NCBI RefSeq assembly: GCF_000307105.1
Contig: NC_018645.1
Span: forward strand, 3,854,001-3,918,000
Length of the DNA stretch: 64,000 nt
Source: Desulfobacula toluolica Tol2
GTDB taxonomy: Bacteria > Desulfobacterota > Desulfobacteria > Desulfobacterales > Desulfobacteraceae
Reading direction: 5' to 3'
Positions 17,540-26,023 of this stretch are shown one piece after another. The position numbers were made by a program, and so were the translations under genes. How positions within the stretch are numbered: the stretch's first letter is position 1; the number at the start of each line of letters is the position of its first letter. The notes beneath the pieces were generated by a model. That model saw nothing but the letters and a program-made list of their open reading frames with translations. It did not search any database and was not told where the DNA came from.

Positions 17540-18400
17540 TTAAAGGTTGGCTTCTTTTTTCTTATTGGGTATCTGAAATACCAGAGAGGCTGTATATTTC
17601 ATTTGAGAAAACTTTTCCAGTTCTTCACCCTTGGCATCAATTTTAATAAAATATCGAACAAACCACCTTCCCGCATTAGGAATGGGAATTTTTATTCTAT
17701 CACTGCCTGATACTCTGGTTTTCGGATAAAAATTATCTTCGGATTCAGTTGAAAATCCGTTAAAAGTGGCATCCCAGGTTCCTTCTCCTTTATATGGTTT
17801 CCCTTTGTAATAGACGATTAATTCCAAGGTTTCTCCGGATTTCAATGTTGAAATATCCTTGACCGGCACAAGTTCCAGATTCAGTCCGACATGGGATGGA
17901 AAATTACTGGAAGGAGTATCACACACCACATATGTTTTTGTGTACTGTTTACTGTAAAGGCTTTTTATAATTTTCTGAGCATTTTTGATAACAGCGCTTT
18001 TAGGCTTGATGGTATGACGCTCACGCCCTTTTTTATCAATGTAGACGGTGTAATAACCGGGAGTGGTTTCAGCCGACAGCACATAGGTGCCGGGAGTGCT
18101 GTAATTAACCATATATGAATGCAAGCAGGTCTCGTTTCGTATTTCTAGTTCCTGAACAGCGGCTCCGGGAGACTGTATCTTGATATATTTGAGTTTTTTT
18201 CCTTTTACACCGTCATCAACGGGAATATGATGACCATAGCAAAAAAACAGAGGCGACCGTTTTCCTTCATGTACCTTATAACGACTGGACTGTATGTAAA
18301 GAGAATGTCCATAGGCATTAAAAGAAAACAGCAGGCAAACAACTATAAATACCGTGCTTTTCAATATAACATGTTGATCTGTTTTTTTTTTGACTTTCAA
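17540..18400 (-). CDS. DUF4198-family secreted protein (copy b)
   Basis: 286 residues with a signal peptide (STVFIVVCLLFSFNAYG) followed by HSLYIQ, so histidine is again predicted at the mature N-terminus. The family motif appears as CYGHHIPVDD. Later segments PGTYVLSAETTPGYYTVYI and PNAGRWFVRYFIK match the fold of copies a and c, but overall it is the most divergent of the three. It is the first gene of the minus-strand run leading through methyltransferase 2, NikL, DUF4198 a, receptor 1 and methyltransferase 1. Confidence 0.83.
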   Translation of the reverse strand: MKVKKKTDQHVILKSTVFIVVCLLFSFNAYGHSLYIQSSRYKVHEGKRSPLFFCYGHHIPVDDGVKGKKLKYIKIQSPGAAVQELEIRNETCLHSYMVNYSTPGTYVLSAETTPGYYTVYIDKKGRERHTIKPKSAVIKNAQKIIKSLYSKQYTKTYVVCDTPSSNFPSHVGLNLELVPVKDISTLKSGETLELIVYYKGKPYKGEGTWDATFNGFSTESEDNFYPKTRVSGSDRIKIPIPNAGRWFVRYFIKIDAKGEELEKFSQMKYTASLVFQIPNKKKEANL

Positions 18401-18552
18401 ACTTATTCATCAAAGCTCCTTGTTTTAAATTTAATTTCTTAAAAAGAATCTGTGTTATAATCATCCCAATAAAAAATTGAATGCAGTTTCATAACCACTT
18501 CCTGATTTATAAAACGAACAAACCATAAATTTTGCAAGGCCGATAACGACTC

Positions 18553-18585
18553 TGTTTATTTTTTTAGCGGAATCGTGTATTTGAC
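18553..18585 (-). pseudogene. Scar: 3' end of an AraC-regulator gene
   Basis: This 33-base block matches 9991-10023, the last codons, stop and downstream bases of the intact AraC gene, with only about three differences. The rest of the gene is absent. It is followed 50-100 bases on by a decayed copy of the same terminator hairpin that precedes the intact AraC gene, so an AraC gene was probably removed here by deletion. Confidence 0.6.
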
Positions 18586-18639
18586 ATGAAAAAATTTAAT
18601 AAAACGTCAAAAAATATCAGCCAACTGCATCGCTTGATT

Positions 18640-18690
18640 CAAAAAAAATCCCCAACCAAATTATAGAATTGGGTTGAGAATATCGGGCTT
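18640..18690 (-). repeat. Decayed copy 2 of the terminator repeat
   Basis: GCTTGATTC, an A-run, then TCCCCAACCAAATT and AATTGGGTTGAGA form an imperfect version of the hairpin found at 11172-11210 and 22938-22972. Mismatches in the stem suggest it is no longer an efficient terminator. Confidence 0.6.
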
Positions 18691-18808
18691 GATCATAAGA
18701 TGGGCCATCTATCACAGAAACTTAATTTGTATCACTTTCAACGATCTGTAATTACAGTGTTTAATTCTTATTTTTGAAAAAATTGGCACAAAGTGGCCGA
18801 AGTTATGA

Positions 18809-19005
18809 TCAACCCCTGATTACAAACCGATAAATTTGACTCGTTTTATAGGGGCTTATACCTCTAAACACAACACGTTTATTTTCAGTGAGTTTCTGGA
18901 TAATTTCAAAAGCTCCCTATAGTTCCAGTTACTCATAGTCTTTCTGAACTCTTTCGATCTGCCGTTGGCAGCTTTTTTTAAAACGACCTCATCAATACAG
19001 GAGCC
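18809..19005 (-). pseudogene. tnpB: Relic of an IS605-type OrfB/TnpB gene
   Basis: On the minus strand one frame reads EFRKTMSNWNYRELLKL, like the conserved K-x-x-R-x-x-S-x-W-x-Y-R-E-L segment of OrfB/TnpB proteins. After a stop, the next frame continues RGISPYKTSQIYRF, matching the TnpB ...P-x-Y-T-S-Q-x-C segment before its zinc knuckle, with the cysteine lost. The remainder is absent, so this is a dead, frameshifted fragment. The rest of 18401-19130 shows no gene apart from the AraC scar and terminator copy. Confidence 0.5.
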
Positions 19006-19130
19006 TCAAACAAAGACAGCACAGTAAATATATTTATAAATACATATAAATAGTTATTCATATCTAACAAATAAAGGTATGCATGAAAAAGACTTGACTT
19101 TTTAATTTTTGAGATATAGATAAATGCTGT

Positions 19131-19161
19131 TTGACAATTTGTTAATATACTTAACTATATG
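19131..19161 (+). promoter_or_regulatory. Promoter and palindromic operator candidate of the DUF4405-TonB receptor pair
   Basis: TTGACA at 19131-19136 is followed by the perfect palindrome GTTAA-TATAC-TTAAC (19141-19155) and a TATA-like hexamer at about 19155-19161. A second possible promoter, TTGACT 19094-19099 with TAGATA 19117-19122, would put the palindrome just after the start. A related TTTAATGTACTTAAC sits at 22024-22038 near the MarR gene, which makes MarR the natural candidate ligand; this is inference. Confidence 0.5.
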
Positions 19162-19173
19162 GAGACTATTGAA

Positions 19174-19770
19174 ATGATTAAAAGAATAACATCATTAACC
19201 CTTGCCTTTTCAGGCCTTACGCTGCTGGTTTCCAGCATTGTTCTGTACATCGGGCCGCCATCCCATGTCGGTCATTTTTCCCCCTGGAGTTTTTGGGGAT
19301 TATCAAAGCACCATTGGGGCGCAATGCACCTGAACGGTGGTATCCTTTTCTGCATCGCCATGCTGATACATGTCTACCATAACTGGAGACTGCTGATCTC
19401 TTATATGAAACGCAAAAAAAAACAGCCCCCGGTCAGCAGCTATATTCCCGTTTTCCTGTCTTTGGTTTTAACCCTGTTTGTTTGTACCGGTTCATACCAT
19501 AATGCAACTCCCATGAAGCAAATCATGGGAGTTGCAAGGGGACTGAAAATGAACCTTGTCCAAAAATACAGTTCCCCCCCTTACGGTAGGTCAAGCGACT
19601 ATCCTGTTGCCGTTATTGCAGCCTATATGGGCTGGAATACCAAGGCAGCATTCAAGCAGCTGCAAGATAACAATATTATCGTGGATTCACCCAAACAACC
19701 TTTGATGGAGGTAGCCCGAAAAAACAGAACAACCATTGGTCATTTGCTGGATATAATGCATACAAATTAA
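19174..19770 (+). CDS. DUF4405-like membrane protein
   Basis: 198 residues from the ATG at 19174, chosen because GGAG lies 9 bases before it; the ATG at 19159 would sit inside the promoter. Three transmembrane helices (about 5-27, 48-67, 85-103) carry histidines such as HVGHF, KHHWGAMHLNGG and HVYHNW, typical of DUF4405 and suggestive of haem or metal binding. The soluble C-terminus (about 140-198) includes DYPVAVIAAYMGWN. The next gene, a TonB receptor, starts 19 bases downstream, so the two likely work together in uptake or reduction of the ligand; function is not established. Confidence 0.78.
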   Translation: MIKRITSLTLAFSGLTLLVSSIVLYIGPPSHVGHFSPWSFWGLSKHHWGAMHLNGGILFCIAMLIHVYHNWRLLISYMKRKKKQPPVSSYIPVFLSLVLTLFVCTGSYHNATPMKQIMGVARGLKMNLVQKYSSPPYGRSSDYPVAVIAAYMGWNTKAAFKQLQDNNIIVDSPKQPLMEVARKNRTTIGHLLDIMHTN

Positions 19771-19789
19771 AACAAAAGGAATTTGAACC

Positions 19790-21943
19790 ATGACAAAGAA
19801 ATATTTAAATTTCTTCTTTTTTCTCACATTTTTTCTGGCGCTTTGGGTTGATCAGCCTCTCTTTGCAGATGAGACTGATTCTTATACGAATAAAATAAGC
19901 CAGTCCATTGTTGTAACGGCACAGAAAAGAACCCAGGATCTTCAGGATGTTCCGGACAGCATTACGGTATTAAACGACACCCTTATTGAAGATGCTCAAA
20001 TTGATGACATGGAAAGCCTTTCCGCCCATGTGCCCGGCCTTGAATTTCACAATTTCGGAAGCCGCCGCCACAGCCTCACGTTTATGCGCGGCATCAAAAG
20101 TATTCACTCCGGGGAGCCAGCCATAGGCTACTATGTTGACGGGGTGAATTATTCAAAATCCTATATGTTTGATTTCCCGCTTTTTGATGTTGAGCGTATT
20201 GAGATTCTAAAAGGACCCCAGGGAACCCTGTACGGTAGGAATGCCATGGCTGGTGTCATCAATGTCCACACCCGGAAGCCGGACAATGAAGCCCAAAGCG
20301 AGATGGGCGTGACCGTGGGGAGTGATGACCTGACCCAGTTCAAAGGTTTTTTAAGAGTCCCCATACTGAAAGACAAACTTTTTTTCGGACTGTCAGGCCT
20401 GGTAGAAAAACGTGACGGCTATATGGAAAACGACACAGATGCAGACGGGGAAGAGGGCCGGCATACAGAAGGGGGTGCCGGCCGCTTGAAACTGAGATTT
20501 CTGCCATCGGATGTCCTGGATATATTGCTGAGCCTGGACGGACAGACTTATGATGAAGGGGTTTTTCCCTTTCGCAGGACTTCCAGGAATTTATTTGTTA
20601 AAAATGGTATTTTCCCGGCTGACAATAACTACCACTATTCCCATGATTTTGAAGGAACCGCTGAGACAGATTTCTGGGGCTTATCCCTGAATGTGGACTA
20701 CACCCTGACCCTGGGTACCTTGACATCTTCCACCGGATACCGGGACTTTACAGTTGATGAATTCATTGATGCGGATTTCAGTCCTCTGGATATGACCCGT
20801 ATGAATTATATTCAGGATGAAAAAAATTTCAGCCAGGAATTTCGCCTGGCATCTCCGGAGTCCGAATCTGTGTTTAACTGGCTGGCCGGTCTTTATTTCT
20901 TTAAAAACGAGTCTAAAAATCATTCAACCACATATTATAGGTCTGCAATGGCAGGTAACCCCAATAATCCTTTCGGAGCCGGCACCGGGAACCGGCTGAT
21001 CGTTTCCGACGGCACCAATGAAGGGGCGGCACTGTTTGGCCAGGGAACTTATACCTTTTTTAAAAAATTCGATGCAACCCTTGGAGTCCGTTATGAGTAT
21101 GAAGATGCAGAAATACTAAAATGTCAGAAGGATTCCCCGGATGACGGCAGCAGCGTATCCATCCGGGCATACCCCTCGGCTTCCAATAATTTTGACGCCC
21201 TGCTGCCCAAGATCAGCCTGGGGTGGCATGTGACCGGCAACCACATGGTCTACACCACGTTCTCTGGAGGACATCGTAGCGGAGGATTTAATACGCTTGC
21301 ACCTTCGGGCAGTACCGCCTATGAAGAGGAAACCAGCCGGCTCTATGAGGTCGGTACCAAACTCAGCTTCCTGGACAAAAAACTGATCATGAACCTATCT
21401 GGATTTTACATCGACATAGAAGACGAGCAGATTGCCATGTTTGACACAAGCCTTAATACGTCTTACATCGTTAATGCCGGTGAATCCCACCGCCTCGGCA
21501 TTGAGGCTGAAATCAGCTACACACCCTTTCCGGGACTTGATTTCAATGCCGGTCTTACTGTTCTGGAAGCAGAATATGACAATTATGAAGACACAAGTTT
21601 AGGAACAAATTACGCTGGAAACAAGGTTTTTGGAGTACCGGAATATTCCGTGAATATGGGGATTCAATACCGGTGTCCCTTGAGGGGGCAATGGGACTTT
21701 CTTGGACGTATGGATTTTGCCGGGTATGGAAAACGGTATTTTGACGATGCCAACACAGTTGAGGAAAAGCCCTACTGCTTGGTGAATGCAAAGATTGGTA
21801 TTGAAGGCAGGCACATGGATATCTACCTTTGGTCAAAAAATTTGCTGGACCGTCATCATGTGTTATTTGAAAATGCCGGCAAAGGATTTGCCGAGGATGG
21901 GGAACCCATGACCATCGGTCTGACCCTTGCTTATCGGTTCTAA
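19790..21943 (+). CDS. TonB-dependent outer-membrane receptor (receptor 2)
   Basis: 717 residues: signal peptide (about 5-25), TonB-box-like SIVVTAQKRTQDLQDVPDS, plug with IEILKGPQGTLYGRNAMAG and YVDGVNY, then a beta-barrel ending LAYRF. AAAAGGAA lies 7 bases before the ATG. It is the only receptor in the window on the plus strand and is co-transcribed with the DUF4405 protein. The ligand is unknown; similarity in plug wording to the other receptors places it in the same broad FyuA-like group. Confidence 0.94.
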   Translation: MTKKYLNFFFFLTFFLALWVDQPLFADETDSYTNKISQSIVVTAQKRTQDLQDVPDSITVLNDTLIEDAQIDDMESLSAHVPGLEFHNFGSRRHSLTFMRGIKSIHSGEPAIGYYVDGVNYSKSYMFDFPLFDVERIEILKGPQGTLYGRNAMAGVINVHTRKPDNEAQSEMGVTVGSDDLTQFKGFLRVPILKDKLFFGLSGLVEKRDGYMENDTDADGEEGRHTEGGAGRLKLRFLPSDVLDILLSLDGQTYDEGVFPFRRTSRNLFVKNGIFPADNNYHYSHDFEGTAETDFWGLSLNVDYTLTLGTLTSSTGYRDFTVDEFIDADFSPLDMTRMNYIQDEKNFSQEFRLASPESESVFNWLAGLYFFKNESKNHSTTYYRSAMAGNPNNPFGAGTGNRLIVSDGTNEGAALFGQGTYTFFKKFDATLGVRYEYEDAEILKCQKDSPDDGSSVSIRAYPSASNNFDALLPKISLGWHVTGNHMVYTTFSGGHRSGGFNTLAPSGSTAYEEETSRLYEVGTKLSFLDKKLIMNLSGFYIDIEDEQIAMFDTSLNTSYIVNAGESHRLGIEAEISYTPFPGLDFNAGLTVLEAEYDNYEDTSLGTNYAGNKVFGVPEYSVNMGIQYRCPLRGQWDFLGRMDFAGYGKRYFDDANTVEEKPYCLVNAKIGIEGRHMDIYLWSKNLLDRHHVLFENAGKGFAEDGEPMTIGLTLAYRF

Positions 21944-21968
21944 AAAAAGCCGCCCGGACACCCGGGCG
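21942..21968 (-). terminator. Rho-independent terminator for the MarR gene
   Basis: CGCCCGG (21951-21957) pairs with CCGGGCG (21962-21968) around a 4-base loop. On the minus strand the stem is followed by GC and seven T residues (21942-21948), overlapping the receptor-2 stop codon. On the plus strand no T-run follows, so termination is strongest for transcripts from the MarR gene. Confidence 0.75.
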
Positions 21969-22060
21969 TGTCCCCCCTTCAGCACCGGGGCAAACAATAC
22001 TATCAGCCTCTTTGCATAGAATATTTAATGTACTTAACCAAATAGAATATTATTTTTTCA

Positions 22061-22525
22061 TTACTCTTCAATCCGCTGTTCCATGATATCATCCAGACTT
22101 TCAAGCATCACCAAAAACATGGCAATTTGCGACATGGAAAAAGTTTCCATCTTTCCAACAAGATAATCCATGTCTTTTGAATGGTATTGCTCATGAGTCT
22201 TATACGCTTCCCATCCCAAATCCGTTAGCACCAGACGGACTTCCTTGTTATTTTTTCTCGAAGACTTCTTTTTTAAAAAGCCTTTTTTTGAAAGCCTGGA
22301 AACCAGCTGGGAAGCTGCACTTTTTGAGGTACCAAACAAACGTGCCAGTTCAGTCACACCAAGTTGTTCATTATCCCCTATGGCCTGGATCATATGCACT
22401 TCCCTTGTGGAAGCAGTGACATCCGTATTTACCCGGATGGGGAGCTCTTCTCCCCGGCAGTATTTTACTGCGGCGCTTCTAAAAGCTTGAATAACTTTTT
22501 TTATGATATCTGCCTTGTTTTCCAT
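22061..22525 (-). CDS. MarR-family transcriptional regulator
   Basis: 154 residues. The winged-helix core spans about 45-115: LGVTELARLFGTSKSAASQLVSRL is the recognition region (quoted in two parts: LGVTELARLFGTSK and SAASQLVSRL), and KSSRKNNKEVRLVLTDLG is the wing. It converges with receptor 2 and is likely its regulator. Palindromes of the form TTAA-N5-TTAA occur at 19141 and 22024. MarR proteins normally repress and respond to small ligands or metals; the effector is unknown. Confidence 0.87.
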   Translation of the reverse strand: MENKADIIKKVIQAFRSAAVKYCRGEELPIRVNTDVTASTREVHMIQAIGDNEQLGVTELARLFGTSKSAASQLVSRLSKKGFLKKKSSRKNNKEVRLVLTDLGWEAYKTHEQYHSKDMDYLVGKMETFSMSQIAMFLVMLESLDDIMEQRIEE

Positions 22526-23055
22526 ATGACCTGTCTGGTTTTAATAAAGCCTGGGCTAAATCTGGTTCCCCCTGGCAAAAGTATCTGTTAAATCTGCCAT
22601 ACGGACCATAGGACAGGAGTTTCTGTCTTGTCAAGCAAAATTAACAGTCTTGTAAAACGTCTCCAACTACTGCCAAATATCGTTACTCCATTTATGGGGA
22701 TATGTCGCTTTTGGTTTTGCAATCTTTCAATGATACGAGCCGGTGCCTAAAATCAGTCAAACACAAAAAAAAACGTACCAAAAGTAGAAAAAAATTTGTA
22801 TGTGCTATGTCCTGATGGTATAAAGTCCCTAATTTGATATGGATACAATAATGCAGCATCTTGTCGAAAGCAACCAGCCATATACAAAAAAGAAAATTTT
22901 AAGAAATGCCGACGGATAGCATCGGTTGATTCAAAAAATATCCCCAACCAATATAAAATTGGTTGGGGATATCCGTTTGCATCCCTCAAAATAATAATAT
23001 TGTTTTCTCCGTTAAAACCGTTTAAGGGATCTATAAAAAATAAAACGCACCAATA
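22526..23055. other. Intergenic region carrying terminator repeat copy 3
   Basis: No credible gene. Apart from the hairpin at 22938-22972 it holds the conserved flank GGGATGCAAACGGATATCC shared with the riboswitch-terminator region near 11210-11255. I recognise nothing else in it. Confidence 0.5.
22938..22972 (-). terminator. Rho-independent terminator, repeat copy 3 (after the flavodoxin-TPR operon)
   Basis: A perfect 15-bp stem, ATATCCCCAACCAAT with ATTGGTTGGGGATAT around a 5-base loop, is followed on the minus strand by a T-run. It closes the flavodoxin-TPR transcription unit. Stem, loop and about 45 upstream bases match the terminator after the cobalamin riboswitch. Confidence 0.8.
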
Positions 23056-23177
23056 TCAAATTTTAATAACAGGGGGTATCACCAATCCATTTTTCACACA
23101 CTCAATCATTTTTGCCAATTGAAACATGGCTTTTTTGGTGTTCTTAATTTTTTCTAAGCCCCTAATTCCAGGATTTA

Positions 23178-23540
23178 CTACATAGGGATCAAAAGGTATT
23201 GGATATTTTTCTGAAGGGTTCTATATAAAAAGTTTGTGTTTCCATAATACTTCACCACAATATCAAGGGATTCATCATAATTCAACAAAGCCGTGTCCCA
23301 TGCTCCCTGCATTGTATACAAAATCCCCAGATTATTGAGCAACTTGGCCTCCAGGCATTTTTTATCCAGGGCCCTGGTATGATCAAGAGCCTCTGTTATA
23401 TTCAGGAATGCAGTGTCAAAATCACCGTTATTCCCGGCTTCCATACCCGTGCGACTCAAATTGCCAATAAGCTTGAGCAGATACTTTAATGTCTTGGAAG
23501 AAATCCCTTCCTTATCGGTCTTTCGGCCATTATACTGCAT
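23178..23540 (-). CDS. Small TPR protein coupled to flavodoxin, probably frameshifted at its 3' end
   Basis: 120 residues as read, with TPR-like helices such as LLNNLGILYTMQGAWDTALL (about 65-84). Its start overlaps the flavodoxin stop by 11 bases, so the two are co-translated. The reading frame ends abruptly at a TAG, but one frame over it continues coding-like to a TGA at 23056 (FDPYVVNPGIRGLEKIK ... NGLVIPPVIKI). One base missing from the A5 run at 23206-23210 (minus strand) would join them into about 160 residues. It could be a true mutation, a sequencing error or slippage. Function unknown. Confidence 0.7.
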   Translation of the reverse strand: MQYNGRKTDKEGISSKTLKYLLKLIGNLSRTGMEAGNNGDFDTAFLNITEALDHTRALDKKCLEAKLLNNLGILYTMQGAWDTALLNYDESLDIVVKYYGNTNFLYRTLQKNIQYLLIPM

Positions 23541-23973
23541 TGATCACGCCCCGGGTCCATTCGTAAATTTCGTCTTCTTCAGGGTCACCGTCAATTTTTA
23601 AAGCGTCAAACACAAGAGTTCCCCCCAACGCATCCACTTTGTCAGCAATCATATCCACTGCCCCGCAAAAATATTCATAGGAAGAATCACCACACCCGAA
23701 CATTGCGAAATTCTTTCCCTCAAGGGAAAGGCCTTTATTCAAATTTTCATAAAATCCTGTAAAATCCTCCTGAAGTTCAATTTCATCATCTCCCCAGGTA
23801 GAGCATCCCAGGAGGTAAAGGTCATATTCCTTTTTCAACTCATCCACACCCGTATCAGTGACATTCAATACTGTCACACTATAATCATTTTTTTCAAAAT
23901 ATTCCTTGATGGTTTCTGCTGTGAATTCAGTATTGCCGGTGGTAGAACCGTAGACGATCAATGCGTTATTCAT
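23530..23973 (-). CDS. Flavodoxin
   Basis: 147 residues, the usual size of a short-chain flavodoxin. The FMN phosphate loop YGSTTGNTEFTAETI lies at about 9-23, and the isoalloxazine-contacting loops are GCSTWGDDEIELQED and FGCGDSSYEYFCGAVD. Flavodoxins replace ferredoxin as low-potential electron carriers when iron is scarce. A DtxR-like palindrome overlaps its promoter, consistent with iron repression. GGAG precedes the ATG at good spacing. Confidence 0.95.
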   Translation of the reverse strand: MNNALIVYGSTTGNTEFTAETIKEYFEKNDYSVTVLNVTDTGVDELKKEYDLYLLGCSTWGDDEIELQEDFTGFYENLNKGLSLEGKNFAMFGCGDSSYEYFCGAVDMIADKVDALGGTLVFDALKIDGDPEEDEIYEWTRGVINAV

Positions 23974-24035
23974 ATTTTCTCCATATTTTAATTCAATATT
24001 TTAATTCAATATTTATTCTTTTTAAGATAGAAAGT

Positions 24036-24077
24036 TTAGCTTTGCCTAACAATAAAAGCCTAAATTAATTATGTCAA
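24036..24077 (-). promoter_or_regulatory. Flavodoxin promoter with DtxR-like iron box
   Basis: On the minus strand TTGACA (24072-24077) and TATTGT (24049-24054) are 17 bases apart. The dyad TTAGGCAAAGCTAA (24036-24049) begins at the -10 box, so a bound repressor would block transcription. The same box, TTAGGCAAGGCTAA, lies upstream of the DUF2325 gene at 36028-36041. The pattern TTAG-N-C-NN-G-N-CTAA resembles DtxR/IdeR-class operators. Confidence 0.6.
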
Positions 24078-24093
24078 GACAAATTTATTTTTT

Positions 24094-24216
24094 TTACATA
24101 TATCCTATTTTGTACCAACTGCAGAAACCACCGTATAACCGCCCGTACAGCATTCTGGTACGCACTGAGACGAAACCGGCCGCAAGCAGAGCCCGGGGCA
24201 ACACATCTTCTTCCAT
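24094..24216 (-). pseudogene. Relic of a third O-methyltransferase gene (C-terminus only)
   Basis: EEDVLPRALLAAGFVSVRTR aligns with EEEVLPRAMLAAGFDSVRTK of methyltransferase copy 1 near residue 310; after that the sequence degrades. The relic begins about 17 bases after the stop of the broken receptor, the same TonB receptor-methyltransferase order as the intact pair at 11692-14854. More than 300 N-terminal residues are missing. Confidence 0.8.
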
Positions 24217-24232
24217 GACCAAGCCCAGATAA

Positions 24233-26009
24233 CTAAAACCGGACAGAAGCAAAAACACCAAAGGTACGCGGCTCGGCAACGGAGAATCTGCCGAAGGACA
24301 TGGAAGAAAAATACTCTTTGTCCAGCAGGTTATTGCAATAAAGGTAGACATCCCAATTTGATGCTTCATAACCGATTTTGGCATGATACAATTGAAAGGC
24401 ATCCTGCTTGATTGTGTTGGCTTCATCATAATAGGTTCTGCCAAGTCCTTCCATCTCACCCCGCACAAAAAATCCACAGGGAACCCTGTACTGGATGCCA
24501 AGATTAAAGGTATAGGCAGGCATCTGCTTTGGGGTTTTCCCGGTATAATTTTTGTATTCATCAAACTCGGCATCCGTCCATCCAAAAGCCGTGGAAATAT
24601 CAAGGCCTTGCAAAGGTCTTGCTTTTAATTCCAGCTCAATGCCCTGGCTGTGGGCTTTGGCGGCATTGAAAAACAGCCGGTTGTCAAGAAAGGCCGTCTT
24701 GGCACCGATTTCATAATTCAAGGATGTCTGCTCATCAAATTTGGCAGTCTCTTTATCATCCCCGTTTGCATTAAGACCACCGGCCAGATCCCCCTGGGAT
24801 ACGCTGAAATAGGTCATGGCATCCTTGTTCATACGCCAGGACAAAACAGCTTTGGGCAGCAGGGCATCCCAGTCTTCTTCCCGGCTCCATTCCACGGAGG
24901 AAAGCCGTTCTCCCGTATCGGTGCGGGTATCATAATGCCGGTAGTCAAGTTCCTTGTTAACCCTTTCGCACCGGAGTCCTGCTGTAAAATCAAGGGAACC
25001 GGCAATGGGGACGGTCACCTGCCCAAAGGCCGCCATGGTCTTTGTACTCCTGTTCCCGGGCCAGTTATATTTGGTGTTATGGCCAAACGCCATGGTATCA
25101 TAGGTTATAGAAAAATCATGATAATCCTGTTCTTCAAAGGAATAGTAGAGTCCCACCATCCATTTTAATCGCCCGCTGTTTTCCAGGGACTGAATGCGGA
25201 TTTCTTTTTTCATGGTACCTGAGTGGACCCGGGGCAATGCTTGTGTCGGAACCGTTTCTTAACTGATCAATACCGGCATGGAAATTAACCTCAAATTGAT
25301 CTGTCGGCAGCCATCGAAGCCGGGCCTTGGCATTTTTATTTTCTTTGGCATCAAAATAATCCTGGCCCGGAGCTTCATTTTTCATGAAGCCCCTTGATTC
25401 ATTATAATTGGCAGACAGACCGAAAAACAATTCATCTTTTATAAGGGGTCCGTTAATAAAACCTTTGACACCATAGGTTTCATTCGAGCCCGCCTGTATG
25501 CTTGCCTTTGATTCCATGGTATTGCCGGTTTTTTTGGAGACGACATTAATGGCACCGCCAATGGCATTTTTCCCGTACAGGGTGCCCTGGGGACCGCGAA
25601 GCACCTCCACCCGTTCAATATTGACAAGGTCCGCGCCATAATGGGAGACCTGATCAAAGGGAACACCGTCCACATAAAGGACAACAGGATTTTTGCCGGT
25701 AAACATGCTGGAACCAATCCCCCGGAAAATAACATTATTATTGCCTCCTATTCCGGAATCGATCATCATATTGGGGATCATGTCTGTAACAGCCTTGATA
25801 TCTACGATATCGGCATCCTCAAGATCCGTTTCGGTAAATGCCGTGATGGCCGACGGGACATCCCGGATATTTTCTTTTCTTTTGTCTGCCGTAACGGTGA
25901 CGGACTCAAGCCTGTATTATTCTTCCTCTCCATGGCAAATGCCGGAAACAGCCAGCAGTACCAGGCAAATGGCCAAACCCTTCTTGATCTGTGTGCGTAT
26001 TAATTTCAT
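24233..26009 (-). pseudogene. Broken TonB-dependent receptor gene (receptor 3)
   Basis: The gene starts at the ATG 26009 with a signal peptide (GLAICLVLLAVSGICHG), then meets an in-frame TAA at 25917-25919 (codon 31). The frame continues with a TonB box (ESVTVTADKRKENIRDVPSA) and a plug (VEVLRGPQGTLYGKNAIGG). Near 25190-25240 the frame shifts and about 90 residues present in the other receptors are missing. A second in-frame deletion removes about 30 residues where FFNA joins AKAHSQGIELE. The C-terminus FASVRF survives. TAA rules out selenocysteine recoding. It is followed by a methyltransferase relic, so a whole receptor-methyltransferase pair has decayed. Confidence 0.9.
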
Positions 26010-26023
26010 GAATTCACCTTTTT

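Noticed and set aside
22753-22989. 78-codon frame over the terminator repeat
   Set aside because: It reads straight through the hairpin and the A/T-rich flanks, with no start signal.
24094-24603. 169-codon frame joining receptor antisense-frame sequence to the methyltransferase stub
   Set aside because: Only the last 40 codons are meaningful; the rest is an out-of-frame reading of receptor 3.
25917-25919. In-frame stop in receptor 3 as possible recoding
   Set aside because: It is TAA, not TGA, and the same gene has a frameshift and deletions, so decay is the simpler reading.
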